From contig DATFRP010000227.1 of assembly GCA_035263125.1 (NCBI GenBank), positions 32,590 to 96,589 of the forward strand: a DNA stretch of 64,000 nt, written 5' to 3'. This DNA is from Gp6-AA40 sp035263125 (GTDB lineage: Bacteria > Acidobacteriota > Vicinamibacteria > Vicinamibacterales > UBA2999). Under the pieces are notes generated by a model. The model made no database searches and was not told the origin of the DNA. It saw nothing but the letters and a program-made list of their open reading frames with translations. The position numbers were made by a program, and so were the translations under genes. Positions 16,933 to 25,083 of this stretch are shown here, in pieces. Positions within the stretch are counted from its first letter, which is position 1; each line of letters opens with the position of its first letter.

Positions 16933-18308
16933 AGCGAGATGCCATCGACGCGCGGCATCTTCAGATCGCAGATCACCACATCGTAGGCATTCCGGCGCAC
17001 GCGGGCGAGCGCGTCTTCACCATCGCCCGCGTGATCCACTTTCAATCCGGCGTCCATCAACGCCTCACTGACAGCGGTGGCGAGCGCCTGCTCGTCTTCG
17101 ACGAGGAGGACCGATGCGCCGACTGCCGACTCGTGGATTGGCGTTGTGCGTCGCCGCGCCCTGGACGTGCTCTCGACGCTCACCGGTAGTTCGACAGTGA
17201 ACGACGCGCCGCCGGCTGGCGGCGATTCAACACGAATGCTGCCACCGTGTTCCTTCACGATCGCGTACGCGACCGTGAGTCCCAGGCCCGTGCCCTTGCC
17301 GGTCTCCTTCGTCGTGAAGAACGGATCGAAGATCTTGCTTTTCACATCGACGGGTACACCGGGCCCATCATCACTCACCTGCAGGATCACCATACTGCGC
17401 TCGGCGTCGTGCCACGTGCGCAAGACCAGCGATCCGCGACCATTCGCCGAGAGCATCGCGTGCTCGGCATTGATGACGAGATTCAGCAGCACCTGCTGGA
17501 TCTGGTGCGCATCCGCAAAGATCGACGGCAACCCGGTTGCCAGCGCCGGCACGACATCGATGTTGATCAGATGTTGCTCGTAGGCGCGCAACGCGATCGT
17601 TTCGCGGACCACCTGATTCACGTCGACCAACGATCGCGTCGATTGTCGTTTGCGCGCAAACGTCAAGAGATTGCGGACAATCCTGGCGGCGCGTTCCGCC
17701 TCGCTCAAAATGACACCAACCCCGCGCCTGGCGGTGTCATCGAGCGATCGTTCCGACAATCGTTCCGTCCAGCTGAGGATCGTGGCGAGCGGATTGTTCA
17801 ACTCGTGGGCGACGCCAGAAATCGTCTGCCCGAGCGCGGCCATCTTTTCCGCCTGCAACAGCTGCTGATACAGATCGCGCGACTGGTCATCGAGTTTTCG
17901 CCGCTCGCTGACGTCGCGGACGAGCGCTTCGACGTGCGCAGTTCGTGAGCTACGCTTCGTGTCCGCCCGTGCCGTCACTTCGACCCAGACGGCTTCTCCA
18001 TCGAGGCGTTTCAATCGCAGGAGGTAGTCAGTGACAGCCCCTTCGTTCAGCAGGCGCGCGAGGAATGCCGTCCGCGACGCTTCGTCGACGAACCTCGCCG
18101 GCGCAAACGGGATCACCTCACGTTCGGGCGTGTCAGCGGTGTAGCCGAGGATCAGCTTGAGGTGCGGATTGGCAGCGAGCGTCGTCGACTTCGCGGTGGA
18201 GTCGCTTCCGATCTCGCCGATGAAGACGCCTTCACGTACGGCTTCGAACAGACGCGCAAACGCGATCGCCCGGCGCTGCTGCGGCGACGCCCGCCGCGAG
18301 GTGGTCAC
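16758..18308 (-). CDS. PAS hybrid sensor histidine kinase with C-terminal receiver
   Basis: 516 residues: PAS-like domain (about 15-135), HisKA with phospho-acceptor His168 in SGVAHELNNPLATIL, HATPase (N-box LLNLVINAEHAM, G1 DDGPG, FDPFFTTKETGKGTGLGL) and a receiver (VLLVEDEQ, IICDLKMP-like VVICDLKMPRVDG, final Lys in AKPFRL). There is no membrane segment, so it senses in the cytoplasm. The 3' end runs 175 bases into the sigma-28-type gene on the other strand. A phosphorelay to a second carrier such as the orphan HisKA-like peptide is conceivable but unproven. It is the only complete histidine kinase in the window. Confidence 0.92.
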   Translation of the reverse strand: MTTSRRASPQQRRAIAFARLFEAVREGVFIGEIGSDSTAKSTTLAANPHLKLILGYTADTPEREVIPFAPARFVDEASRTAFLARLLNEGAVTDYLLRLKRLDGEAVWVEVTARADTKRSSRTAHVEALVRDVSERRKLDDQSRDLYQQLLQAEKMAALGQTISGVAHELNNPLATILSWTERLSERSLDDTARRGVGVILSEAERAARIVRNLLTFARKRQSTRSLVDVNQVVRETIALRAYEQHLINIDVVPALATGLPSIFADAHQIQQVLLNLVINAEHAMLSANGRGSLVLRTWHDAERSMVILQVSDDGPGVPVDVKSKIFDPFFTTKETGKGTGLGLTVAYAIVKEHGGSIRVESPPAGGASFTVELPVSVESTSRARRRTTPIHESAVGASVLLVEDEQALATAVSEALMDAGLKVDHAGDGEDALARVRRNAYDVVICDLKMPRVDGISLYRAIAAATPALARRVIFVTGDVAGADAERFFEESGCRWLAKPFRLADLLRSVREALS

Positions 18309-18342
18309 GACGAGCGATTATAGGCGGTCTTCGCGAGAGGCC

Positions 18343-18888
18343 TCAGCTTCGCGAGGGCGATCGCGGCGGTGGCGGCGTCGGTGTCGACGAGTTGAAGTAG
18401 GCGCCGTACTTCTTTTCGATCGCCGCGCGAATCTGCGCGACCGAGTTGCCCGAATTGAACAACGTCATCGCATCGCGTCCCACATCCAGGCAGACCGCAC
18501 AGCCGATGCCGTGCGGCTCCCACTCCGTCACGCGGCCGTTGGCCGTGCGCGATTTCACGAAGCAGTCGTGATTGCCGTTGTGTCCCATGCGCTCGCATCC
18601 GCAATAGCAGGGCACGTACTGCAAGACCTCTGGATGCCGCGCCGCGAACTCGTACACCTGCTGGACCAGCGGCATCGGGCGGGATGGCGTGAAGGCGACG
18701 TCTGGCAGCGGTGGTATCGGCCCGACGTGGGCCTTCAGTGGCACCACGGTCTTCGGCGTCGGCCCTGGCTGGGCGGCCTGCGCCGATGCGTGAACGTGTT
18801 GTTGTTGTCCGGCGCGGAGCGACACGGTTGAGACGAACGTCAGGGTCAGCAGAACAGCGCCGGCACCGAGGTAGAGTCGTGGTGTCAT
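18343..18888 (-). CDS. PCYCGC-motif exported protein
   Basis: 181 residues from ATG 18888, supported by AGGA 8 bases upstream; an earlier ATG at 18897 overlaps that site. An N-terminal hydrophobic signal (YLGAGAVLLTLTFVSTVSL) is followed by a His/Gln/Pro-rich linker. The core has YVPCYCGCERMGHNGNHDCF and GIGCAVCLDV, the cysteine pattern of the PCYCGC family, which I believe is exported and may bind metal; its role is unknown. A proline-rich tail ends the protein. It is followed by the hybrid kinase gene 34 bases downstream and may share its transcript. Confidence 0.78.
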   Translation of the reverse strand: MTPRLYLGAGAVLLTLTFVSTVSLRAGQQQHVHASAQAAQPGPTPKTVVPLKAHVGPIPPLPDVAFTPSRPMPLVQQVYEFAARHPEVLQYVPCYCGCERMGHNGNHDCFVKSRTANGRVTEWEPHGIGCAVCLDVGRDAMTLFNSGNSVAQIRAAIEKKYGAYFNSSTPTPPPPRSPSRS

Positions 18889-18939
18889 GGAAGTCATCCT
18901 AGCCCAATTCCGGGTTCGCCGCGCCGACGTACGCGGCCC

Positions 18940-19437
18940 TCAGGCGCGTCGGGCTTTCTGTCCGCCTTCGTCGATCGTCTCGCTTCCCTCTTGGGCGGGA
19001 CCCAGCGCAAACGTCATCGTGCCGGCGAGGACGACCTTTCCGTCGACGCGTGCGAAGCCATAGAGCTGCCCCATGCGGCTGCGTAAGCGCTTGACTCGTG
19101 CCTCGATTTCGACCGTATCGCCCGGATGGACCGGCCTGCGGTAGCGGACGCGATCGATTCCCATGAAGAGCGGAAGCTTGTTCCGGTTCTCGGGCTTCGA
19201 CAGAATCAGAATCGCGCCGACCTGCGCCACACATTCCGTGAGGATCGTCGGAGGAAGGCCAGGCGGCATCCCCCTCTGTCGTGACAATCCGTGGTCGTTG
19301 AGCGAAACGTTCTTGATGCCGACAATGCGCTTGTCGGGTTCGAGCTCGGTGATCCGGTCAACGAGCAGAAACGGATAGCGATGAGGCAAGATTCGCTCGA
19401 TGGCGCGCAGGTCCAGCGGCAGCGTCAGGGAATCCAT
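18940..19437 (-). CDS. FabZ-like 3-hydroxyacyl-ACP dehydratase lacking the GHFPG segment
   Basis: The 165-residue hot-dog protein shows LPHRYPFLLVDRI (catalytic His19), IVGIKNVSLN, TECVAQVGAILIL (catalytic Glu68 position), FMGIDRVRYRRPVHPGD and a C-terminal half like FabZ, which dehydrates 3-hydroxyacyl-ACP in fatty-acid synthesis. The region that normally reads FFxGHFPGxPxxPG is DHGLSRQRGMPPGLPP, with the same spacing between the Asn of VSLN and Glu68. No lpxA/lpxD partner is adjacent. It may be a specialised dehydratase for another acyl substrate, or of altered activity. The divergent GAF-PP2C gene starts 50 bases away. Confidence 0.82.
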   Translation of the reverse strand: MDSLTLPLDLRAIERILPHRYPFLLVDRITELEPDKRIVGIKNVSLNDHGLSRQRGMPPGLPPTILTECVAQVGAILILSKPENRNKLPLFMGIDRVRYRRPVHPGDTVEIEARVKRLRSRMGQLYGFARVDGKVVLAGTMTFALGPAQEGSETIDEGGQKARRA

Positions 19438-19487
19438 GAATGGGCCAGTATAATTCTTCGGGCGCCCTAGAGCCGCTCTCAGCTTCG

Positions 19488-21329
19488 ATGACCCAGCCTT
19501 CCCGCGAACACCTCACCGCGTCGTCGCACTCGGCGGCCGGGCGCATGCCGACGGAAACGGAGTTTCTGTCTACCCTGTTCGAGCTCGGTCGTGAGGTGAC
19601 CTCCGTGCTCGATCTCGACGAGCTGCTGGCAAAAATCCCCCAGCTCATCGCGCGCCTGACGAGATTCAGCGCGTTCGCTGTGTACCTGCTGGACGAGCGT
19701 CGCCAGGATCTGCGGATCGCGTATGCCGTCGGGTATCCCGAAGAAGCGCGTGCGAAGATGCGGCTGCCCGTCGGGCAGGGCGTCGTGGGCGCGGCGGTTC
19801 AGGAAGGGCGCCCGATCCTGGTCAACGACATCCGCAAAGAGCCGCGCTACAAGGGCCCGCTGCGGAACATGTTGTCTCAGCTGGCCGTGCCCTTGCGCCG
19901 GAAGGGGAAGGTCATCGGAGCCCTCAACCTCCTGAACGAGGTCGAGGGAGCATTCACGTCGCACGACGAGGCGCTCCTGCGGCAGTTTGCTGCCCACGTG
20001 GCCGTCGCAATCGAAAATGCACGCCTCTTCGAATCCGAGCGCCATTACGTCGACACCCTCGAAACGCTCGCGGAGATCGGTCGAGAGATGTCGTCGATCC
20101 TCGATCTCGATGCCCTGCTGACGCGCACCGCGAGCCTCACGAAGCGCCTGATCGACTATCGCACTTTCGGCATCCTCCTGCTCGACGAAGGCACCGGCGA
20201 GCTCGAGATGAAGCTCGCAGTCCGGTATGGCAAAGGCGCCGAATCCAAGCATGTTCGTTTGGGCGAGGGCCTCGTTGGCTGGGCCGCGCTGCACAAAGAA
20301 CCGGTGCTCGTGTCCGACGTGTCGCAGGATCCGCGCTACATCAATCTGGTTCCCGACGCCCGATCCGAGCTGGTGATTCCGATGCTGATCAAGGATCGCT
20401 GCATCGGTGTCTTCGATCTCGAGAGCCCCGAGCTCGATGCCTTCACCAAGGAACACAAAGAGCTGCTCACGCTCCTCGCGAGTCAGGCCGCGGTGGCGAT
20501 CGACAACGCGCGCCTCTATGAAGAAGTCAGACGCAACGAGGAACGCATCGAGAAAGAGCTGCGCTTCGCGCAACGGGTTCAGGTGGCACTGCTGCCGACA
20601 GAGCTGCCGAAGATGCTGCCCGGTGTCGACGCGGCAGCACGGTTCGAACCGGCGCGCGAGCTGGGAGGCGACCTGCACGACTTCCTCGCGCCTGAAGCGG
20701 AAACCCTCGTCGTCGCCGTTGGCGACGTGTCAGGTAAAGGGGCACCGGCCGCGTTGTACGGCGCCTTCGCCGCCGAGCAGGTCCGATCGCGGACGATGCG
20801 GCGCCGCTACACGCCGGAACGCTTCAGCGTCGCCGGCGTGCTGCAAGCGATGAATACCATCCTGCACGAGCGGCATCTCGAAGAGTATTACTGCACGTTG
20901 TGCTACACCTTGTTCGACTTTGCGCGTGGCACAGTGACGTTGTCCAATTCGGGTCTCCCTTATCCGATCCGATGCTCGGGCGGCACATGCGGGCAGATCG
21001 AGCTTCCAGGCGTTCCTTTGGGTTCATTTCCCGGCATTGTCTACGACCAAGTGACGCTGGAGATCGAACCCGACGATGTGTTCGTGTTCTGCACTGACGG
21101 CATCTTCGAAGCGAACAACCCGGAGGGAGCCGAGTTCGGGGCGCGTCGTCTCTGCGAGGTCGTCGACAAGCACCGGACGCTGCCAGCACGCGCCATTGTC
21201 GACGCGATCTTCGATGCCGTGACGGCGTTCCGCGACAGCGCGACTCAATTGGACGACATGACAGCGGTGGCCGTGAAGGTGTCGAGAGTGGCGAGGGAGG
21301 GACAACGGTCGCGACCGGATCGTGAATGA
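19488..21329 (+). CDS. GAF-GAF-PP2C (RsbU-type) serine phosphatase
   Basis: 613 residues from ATG 19488; ATG 19440 abuts the divergent fabZ-like start and leaves no room for a leader. Two GAF domains (about 25-185 and 195-350), a coiled linker (NARLYEEVRRNEERIEKEL) and a SpoIIE/PP2C domain (about 370-600) with metal-site segments ELGGDLHDF, GDVSGKG and DDMTAVAV. Family members dephosphorylate anti-anti-sigma factors in partner-switching systems. No RsbV/RsbW homologue lies in the window, so the substrate must be elsewhere. A second, membrane-bound PP2C is at 31443-32597. Confidence 0.92.
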   Translation: MTQPSREHLTASSHSAAGRMPTETEFLSTLFELGREVTSVLDLDELLAKIPQLIARLTRFSAFAVYLLDERRQDLRIAYAVGYPEEARAKMRLPVGQGVVGAAVQEGRPILVNDIRKEPRYKGPLRNMLSQLAVPLRRKGKVIGALNLLNEVEGAFTSHDEALLRQFAAHVAVAIENARLFESERHYVDTLETLAEIGREMSSILDLDALLTRTASLTKRLIDYRTFGILLLDEGTGELEMKLAVRYGKGAESKHVRLGEGLVGWAALHKEPVLVSDVSQDPRYINLVPDARSELVIPMLIKDRCIGVFDLESPELDAFTKEHKELLTLLASQAAVAIDNARLYEEVRRNEERIEKELRFAQRVQVALLPTELPKMLPGVDAAARFEPARELGGDLHDFLAPEAETLVVAVGDVSGKGAPAALYGAFAAEQVRSRTMRRRYTPERFSVAGVLQAMNTILHERHLEEYYCTLCYTLFDFARGTVTLSNSGLPYPIRCSGGTCGQIELPGVPLGSFPGIVYDQVTLEIEPDDVFVFCTDGIFEANNPEGAEFGARRLCEVVDKHRTLPARAIVDAIFDAVTAFRDSATQLDDMTAVAVKVSRVAREGQRSRPDRE

Positions 21330-21385
21330 ACCAGGGAGCCGGGGTGCGGCGATGCCAGCGCCTGCCTGAAGTTACGCACCTCGGT

Positions 21386-21413
21386 GATCCGGCGCGACCG
21401 TCACCGGATCTTT
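21386..21413 (+). terminator. Possible terminator after the GAF-PP2C gene
   Basis: GATCCGG (21386-21392) and CCGGATC (21404-21410) can pair around an 11-base loop and are followed by TTT. The stem is short. The gap 21330-21522 between this gene and the convergent glnA holds nothing else recognisable. Confidence 0.4.
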
Positions 21414-21522
21414 CAAGAGGCATGCCCGCTCGCGATCCCCGGAATCTCCAGCAAATACACGCGCCACGAGGGGGATCCCGTCCACGTCGGATGTCACCAG
21501 CGGGGACGCCGGTGTCACGTGC

Positions 21523-22860
21523 TTAGTACGTGTTGAGGTAGCGGTCTATCTCCCAGGGCGAGACCTGACGGATATAGCCATCCCACTCCTCACGCTTCGC
21601 CGTCAGAAAGTGATCGAAGATGTGGTCGCCCAGCGTCTCGCGCATGAGCGCGCTTTTCTCCAGTTCATCGAGCGCCTCGTTGAGATTACCCGGCAGCTCG
21701 TCGATCCTCAGGTGACGGCGTTCCCGGTGGCTCATCTTGTAGATGTTCTTGTTGACCGGAGGGCCGGGGTCCAGCTGCTGATCGATGCCATCCAGCCCCG
21801 CGCGCAGCATCACCGCGAACGCCAGATAGGGGTTGCACGAAGGGTCCGGCATTCGCAGCTCGATGCGCGTTCGTTGGCCCCGAGCTGCGGGCACCCGCAC
21901 GAGCGGGCTGCGATTCCTGGTCGACCATGCAATCGCGGTCGGAGCCTCGTAACCGGGAACGAGCCGCTTGAACGAGTTGACGAGAGGGTTTGTCACGGCG
22001 CACAACGCGCGCGCATGTCGGAGGAGTCCTCCGATGTAGTGCAGGCACGTCTGGCTCAGCTCGCCTTCTCCCTTCTCGTCGAAGAACGCATTCTTTCCTT
22101 TCGTGAAGAGCGATTGATGCGTGTGCATCCCCGATCCGTTCACGCCGAAAACCGGCTTCGGCATGAAGGTCGCGTGCAGACCATTTCGATTCGCGACGTT
22201 CTTCACGACGAACCGGAACGTGCTGACGTTGTCGGCCGTGATCAACGCGTCATCATGGCGGAAATCGATCTCATGCTGGCCGGGTGCAACCTCGTGATGC
22301 GCGGCCTCGACGTGGAATCCCATCTGCTCGAGCGCCAGGATGATTTCACGACGGACATCTTCGCCGAGATCGACAGGCGTCAAGTCGAAGTAGCCGCCTG
22401 AATCGTGTGTCTCGGTCGTGGGCTCGCCGGTGGCCCGACGTTGGAACAGAAAGAACTCGGCCTCTGGTCCGGCCTGCATGGCGAAGCCCTTGCTGGACGC
22501 CAGCGCGATCACGCGTTTGAGCATCGAGCGCGGGCAACCAGTGAAGGGAGTACCGTCCGGGTTGGCGATGTCGCAGATGATGCGGGCGACTCGTTCCGAC
22601 CCTGCATAACTCCACGGGAACACCTGAAACGTGCTGAGATCGGGCTTGAGGTACATGTCGGATTCTTCGATCCGCACGAACCCTTCTATGGACGACCCAT
22701 CGAACATGATCCGGCCATCGAGCGCCTCTTCGAACTGCCGGTCCGGCACCTCGACATTCTTGATGACCCCGAGGATGTCCGTGAACTGGAGTCGCATGAA
22801 CTTCACCTTGTCGCGCTCCGCGCGCTCCAGAATCCGGGCTTTCGGCTCGTCCTTCGGCAT
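21523..22860 (-). CDS. glnA: Type I glutamine synthetase
   Basis: The 445-residue enzyme forms glutamine from glutamate, ammonia and ATP. Marks include FTDILGVIKNVEVP, MFDGSSIEGFVRI, AGPEAEFFLF, the VNGSGMHTHQS loop, NSFKRLVPGYEAP and IELRMPDPSCNPYLAFA. The length and the lack of the NLYDLPPEE-type adenylylation loop (here NKNIYKMSHRERRHLRI) point to the alpha subtype, controlled by feedback or protein binding rather than by adenylylation. I chose ATG 22860 (MPKDEPKARIL); 29 upstream codons are open but not family-like. No glnB, ntrBC or amt lies nearby. Confidence 0.95.
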   Translation of the reverse strand: MPKDEPKARILERAERDKVKFMRLQFTDILGVIKNVEVPDRQFEEALDGRIMFDGSSIEGFVRIEESDMYLKPDLSTFQVFPWSYAGSERVARIICDIANPDGTPFTGCPRSMLKRVIALASSKGFAMQAGPEAEFFLFQRRATGEPTTETHDSGGYFDLTPVDLGEDVRREIILALEQMGFHVEAAHHEVAPGQHEIDFRHDDALITADNVSTFRFVVKNVANRNGLHATFMPKPVFGVNGSGMHTHQSLFTKGKNAFFDEKGEGELSQTCLHYIGGLLRHARALCAVTNPLVNSFKRLVPGYEAPTAIAWSTRNRSPLVRVPAARGQRTRIELRMPDPSCNPYLAFAVMLRAGLDGIDQQLDPGPPVNKNIYKMSHRERRHLRIDELPGNLNEALDELEKSALMRETLGDHIFDHFLTAKREEWDGYIRQVSPWEIDRYLNTY

Positions 22861-22946
22861 GAGCGTGATTATGCCAACTTTCCTCTGGCGACCGCCGTCT
22901 GAGTAGCTGGAAGGTGGCAGACGTGGCCACCGGCTGGAGGAGTGCA

Positions 22947-23804
22947 ATGAAGAAATGGGTGGTGATTGGCGGGGTCACGATCGCGGCGCTGATCCTGTCC
23001 GCGTTGATCCTCGCGCCGTCGGTTTCGGCACAGCGTCAGAGTCCCTTCACCCCGCGGCAATTCGACGGACTGACCCTCGAAGGTCCCGGGTCATCAATCG
23101 GCGTGACCGTCCGCGATCTCAGCGCTGACGACGCGTCGAAGGCAAAGATTCAGCAGAGCGACGGTGTGCTCGTCGAAGATGTCCGCGAAGGAACACCCGC
23201 GTCCCGCGCCGGCATCAAGAACGGCGACATTGTCCTCGAGTTCGACGGTGAGCGCCCTCGCAGCGCGAGGCAGTTTACCCGGCTCGTGCGCGAGACACCG
23301 CCCGGACGGAGCGTGAAGCTGACGATCGTGCGCGACGGGTCGCGCCGCACGCTCGACATCACACCCGAAGCAGGCCCTGGTGTCGGCTCACGAGCATTTA
23401 CCGATCCGAACGACCTGCTACGAACAATCCCTCGTGACTTCAATTACGACGGGAATCATTTCAACCTGTTCGAAGGCACGTTCGGCACGACTCGTCTCGG
23501 AGTCGTCGTGACGCCCCTGAGCGATCAGCTTGCGGCCTACTTCGGTGTGAAGGAAGGCGTGCTCGTGTCGGAAGTGACCGCGAACACTCCCGCGGCGACG
23601 GCCGGCCTGAAAGCAGGCGACGTCATCACGGCGGTCAACGGTCGACCGGTGATGGGGCCTCAGGACGTCGTGAGCCAGGTTCGCGAGGTACAGGCAGGCG
23701 GCGCGATCGATCTGCGAGTCACGCGTGATCGAAAGGAGCTGACGCTCAAAGCCACGATTCCGGAACGTCGTCGTCCAACGTTTGGTGGTGGCCAAGCGAT
23801 CTAG
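22947..23804 (+). CDS. Exported protein with two PDZ domains, no protease domain
   Basis: 285 residues from ATG 22947, with a strong site GGAGGAG at 22936-22942. An N-terminal anchor or signal (VVIGGVTIAALILSALILA) is followed by two PDZ domains: about 45-125 (VLVEDVREGTPASRAGIKNG) and about 180-270 (VLVSEVTANTPAATAGLKAG). These resemble the PDZ pair of HtrA/DegP, but there is no trypsin-like catalytic domain before them. It probably works as a periplasmic adaptor that binds peptide C-termini. It is divergent from glnA and convergent with the GAF membrane-protein gene. Confidence 0.85.
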   Translation: MKKWVVIGGVTIAALILSALILAPSVSAQRQSPFTPRQFDGLTLEGPGSSIGVTVRDLSADDASKAKIQQSDGVLVEDVREGTPASRAGIKNGDIVLEFDGERPRSARQFTRLVRETPPGRSVKLTIVRDGSRRTLDITPEAGPGVGSRAFTDPNDLLRTIPRDFNYDGNHFNLFEGTFGTTRLGVVVTPLSDQLAAYFGVKEGVLVSEVTANTPAATAGLKAGDVITAVNGRPVMGPQDVVSQVREVQAGGAIDLRVTRDRKELTLKATIPERRRPTFGGGQAI

Positions 23805-23819
23805 AGACCGCCGGGGAGA

Positions 23820-24986
23820 TCACGCCTTGGCGTTCTCGAGAGACGGTTGAATGTCGGCTGCGCTTGCGGCCGGCCATGGCGCAAGCGTCGCGGAAAGCTG
23901 CGCGGCAAGGAGCCGCGTGACCGCCTGTGTCATTCCATCGTGCTCGCGACCAGGCGGGACTTCCACTGCAAGCACTCCGACGCATCGATCAGTGCCCAAC
24001 ATCGGCGCGACCAGCGCGCCGCGGGACGCCTCGTCACTGGGGACAATCTGCATGGCGCCGAGTCGCCAGGCTGCCGCGGTTGCGTTGAGCGACGCGCGGT
24101 GAATTGGTCCCAGGCGCGCCAACGCTTTCGCGTCGTATCCATGCGCCGACGCAACGATCAGTTCGTCGCCTGCAGCCATCCACACGACGATGCCGGACGC
24201 GCCCAGCGCCGCAGAGGCCTGGGTCAACAACGGCGGGAGATCGCGTGAATCGGTGAGTCGTCCGATGGCCGTGCAGACGTCCGCGGCCCCGCCCAGATCC
24301 GTCGCTGCAGTGAGCGCAGGCGGGGATGGCTCCTGCGGTTCGCTCAGGGGCGGAACTGTGGGAGCTTGCGATTCGGGCTGCGACGTGGCCCCCGCACGAG
24401 GCTGCCCGACGAGCGCGAAGAGGCCGATGATCCAGAGACTCGCTGCTCCTCCTATTGCGAGCCACGCCTGATTGAGCGTGGCGAGTCGATCAGATTCGAT
24501 CGCAACGCCCTCCGCCGATCGGAGGTCACGAAGCGCGGCGGTCATCGAGCCCAGCTCGCCGCGCGCTTCGACGGAGACCACCTCGGAGGCGATCAGGTCC
24601 CGCCCGTTGCGGATATGCTCCTGCGCCCGCGACTCGAGTTGTGCGAGCGCGCGTGCGCCTTCGACGAATCGCTTCAGCGTCTCGGCGGAGCGCGGCGCGC
24701 GTGCCTGCCGCGCGATCCCGTTTGCGTCTTTGACGACCTGTTCGATCAGGGTCGGGACTTGTTCGACTGTCCGTCTGTCGATCGCGCGCGGGACAACGTA
24801 CGCCTGCTGTGCGTCGTTGATCTTCTGGACTGCTGCCAGCAGCGCATCGACTCGGGCAGCCATCGCCTGCTCAGCTCGGCCGAGATCCTCCACGCGACGA
24901 GCCAGGTACACGGTGAAGACAGCAGCAGCGGCACCGACGATGAAGAGGACTGCGAGGAGAAGGAATCGGCCCGTGCGTGAATGCAT
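23820..24986 (-). CDS. Two-TM membrane protein with C-terminal GAF-like domain
   Basis: 388 residues from ATG 24986 (MHSRTGRFLLLAVLFIVG); the longer frame to 25130 is not used. TM1 is at about 8-27, a helical extracytoplasmic region at 28-170 (4-helix-bundle-like, as in chemoreceptor sensor domains), TM2 at about 177-195 (IGGAASLWIIGLFALV), then a Pro-rich linker and a GAF-like domain (about 235-375, LTQASAALGASGIVVWMAAG). It has no kinase, cyclase or phosphatase output. It may sense a ligand and signal by contact. It follows dsbD by 97 bases on the same strand. Its precise function is unknown. Confidence 0.7.
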   Translation of the reverse strand: MHSRTGRFLLLAVLFIVGAAAAVFTVYLARRVEDLGRAEQAMAARVDALLAAVQKINDAQQAYVVPRAIDRRTVEQVPTLIEQVVKDANGIARQARAPRSAETLKRFVEGARALAQLESRAQEHIRNGRDLIASEVVSVEARGELGSMTAALRDLRSAEGVAIESDRLATLNQAWLAIGGAASLWIIGLFALVGQPRAGATSQPESQAPTVPPLSEPQEPSPPALTAATDLGGAADVCTAIGRLTDSRDLPPLLTQASAALGASGIVVWMAAGDELIVASAHGYDAKALARLGPIHRASLNATAAAWRLGAMQIVPSDEASRGALVAPMLGTDRCVGVLAVEVPPGREHDGMTQAVTRLLAAQLSATLAPWPAASAADIQPSLENAKA

Positions 24987-25083
24987 ATCCGGTGACAGGA
25001 TAGCGCGAGTCGACCATTCCCGGAGCCGACAGGCGTAAGCGATCGGAATTCGACGGATTTGGCGGAAGCCGTCTCCAGCGGCA

